This document shows positions 4,622-5,345 of a stretch of DNA of 5,345 nucleotides, piece by piece; the first letter of the stretch is position 1; every line of letters starts with the position of its first letter. Source of the stretch: Actinomycetes bacterium (GTDB taxonomy: Bacteria; Actinomycetota; Actinomycetes; Actinomycetales; Cellulomonadaceae). The notes beneath the pieces were generated by a model. The model saw nothing but the letters and a program-made list of their open reading frames with translations, was not told where the DNA came from and ran no database searches. The stretch covers positions 1 to 5,345 of the forward strand of contig JAJYTJ010000216.1 of assembly GCA_021793115.1 (NCBI GenBank). Direction: 5' to 3'. Both the position numbers and the translations under genes were made by a program.

Positions 4622-5345
4622 ATGTCCGTCCGCCGCGTCGCCCTGCTCACCGCCGGCGGCTTCGCCCCGTGCCTGTCCTCGGCCGTCGGCGGTCTCATCG
4701 AGCGGTACACGGAGATCGCGCCCGAGGTCGAGATCATCGCCTACCAGAACGGCTACCACGGCCTGCTGCTCGGCGAGAAGGTCGTCGTCAGCGACGACGT
4801 GCGCAAGCACGCCGGCGTGCTGCACCGCTTCGGCGGCTCGCCCATCGGCAACTCCCGCGTCAAGCTCACCAACCGCGCCGACGCGGAGAAGCGCGGCCTC
4901 GTCCAGCCGGGCCAGGACCCGCTGCAGGTGGCGGCCGAGCAGCTCAAGGCCGACGGCGTCGACGTGCTCCACACCATCGGCGGCGACGACACGAACACCA
5001 CGGCGGCCGACCTCGCGGCGTACCTGCACGAGAACGGCTACGAGCTCACGGTCGTCGGGCTGCCCAAGACGATCGACAACGACGTGGTGCCCATCCGGCA
5101 GTCGCTGGGCGCGTGGACCGCGGCCGAGCAGACCGCGCGGTTCGCCCAGAACGTCATCGGCGAGCACCGCTCCGGGCCGCGCATGCTCATCGTCCACGAG
5201 GTCATGGGTCGCAACTGCGGCTGGCTCACCGCTGCGTCCGCGGCCGAGTACCGCCGGTCGCTCGACGCCCAGGAGTGGGTGCCGGAGATCGGCCTGTCGC
5301 GCGAGCGCTGGGACATCCACGCGGTGCTCGTCCCCGAGCTGTCGA
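4622..5345 (+). CDS. pfp: PPi-dependent 6-phosphofructokinase, N-terminal part (cut by window end)
   Basis: The first 241 residues are present with no stop before the window edge; family members of this type are about 400 long. The enzyme interconverts fructose-6-phosphate plus PPi and fructose-1,6-bisphosphate plus Pi, reversibly, in the cytosol. Fold motifs are TAGGFAPCLSS (10-20), GGDDTNTT (120-127), PKTIDNDV (148-155, catalytic Asp152), and MGRNCGW (195-201) for sugar-phosphate binding. Asp123 replaces the glycine of ATP enzymes (GGDG) and Lys149 replaces the glycine of PGTIDND; these two changes are the accepted markers of PPi use. The GGFAPCLSSAVGG opening is, as I recall, shared with rhizobial and actinobacterial PFP proteins. 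ATG 4622 follows AGAGG (4609-4613) by 8 nt. With glucokinase about 1.5 kb upstream, two glycolytic priming steps are encoded close together but on separate transcripts. Confidence 0.93.
   Translation, partial: MSVRRVALLTAGGFAPCLSSAVGGLIERYTEIAPEVEIIAYQNGYHGLLLGEKVVVSDDVRKHAGVLHRFGGSPIGNSRVKLTNRADAEKRGLVQPGQDPLQVAAEQLKADGVDVLHTIGGDDTNTTAADLAAYLHENGYELTVVGLPKTIDNDVVPIRQSLGAWTAAEQTARFAQNVIGEHRSGPRMLIVHEVMGRNCGWLTAASAAEYRRSLDAQEWVPEIGLSRERWDIHAVLVPELS

Noticed and set aside
4559..5320. 253-residue minus-strand frame opposite pfp
   Set aside because: Antisense shadow; the pfp frame has the diagnostic GGDD and PKTIDND motifs.

Overview
This is a very GC-rich window whose genes use G or C at almost every third codon position. 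The protein families point to a high-GC actinobacterium, most plausibly Micrococcales (Cellulomonas, Isoptericola or Promicromonospora-like). That placement rests on how the proteins read, not on a database search. No mobile element, CRISPR array, RNA gene, phage gene or defence gene is visible. It looks like a chromosomal core-metabolism segment.

Layout. Positions 1-144 hold no gene but contain a perfect 15-bp inverted repeat (26-40/84-98) and a slippage-prone, G-quadruplex-capable purine tract (106-142) just past the end of the first gene. On the minus strand, 145-1971 is a FadD15-type long-chain acyl-CoA synthetase. It is divergent from a ROK-family glucokinase (plus strand, 2162-3106) across a 190-bp regulatory region. 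The glucokinase converges on a small two-helix membrane protein of unknown function (minus, 3147-3608), with 40 bp between stops and a compact GC hairpin in that gap. The membrane-protein gene is divergent from a 1-acyl-glycerol-3-phosphate acyltransferase-like gene (plus, TTG start, 3677-4522). The palindrome ACTCTAGAGT between these two start sites offers a TAGAGT -10 box to both strands, and on the minus side it would give a leaderless mRNA. The last gene (plus, 4622 to the window edge) is the N-terminal 241 residues of a pyrophosphate-type 6-phosphofructokinase.

How the genes fit together. Glucokinase (glucose to glucose-6-P) and PPi-phosphofructokinase (fructose-6-P to fructose-1,6-bisP) are two priming steps of glycolysis. 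The acyl-CoA synthetase and the acyltransferase activate fatty acids and place acyl groups on the glycerol-phosphate backbone. PPi released by acyl-CoA synthesis is the phosphoryl donor used by the phosphofructokinase, which is a suggestive but unproven link. Each gene appears to be its own transcription unit.

I did not find a new biological system here. The non-coding signals worth checking are the left-edge inverted repeat, the adjacent purine tract, and the shared -10 palindrome with a predicted leaderless gene. The one protein-level oddity is a displaced lysine in the C-terminal catalytic motif of the acyl-CoA synthetase.
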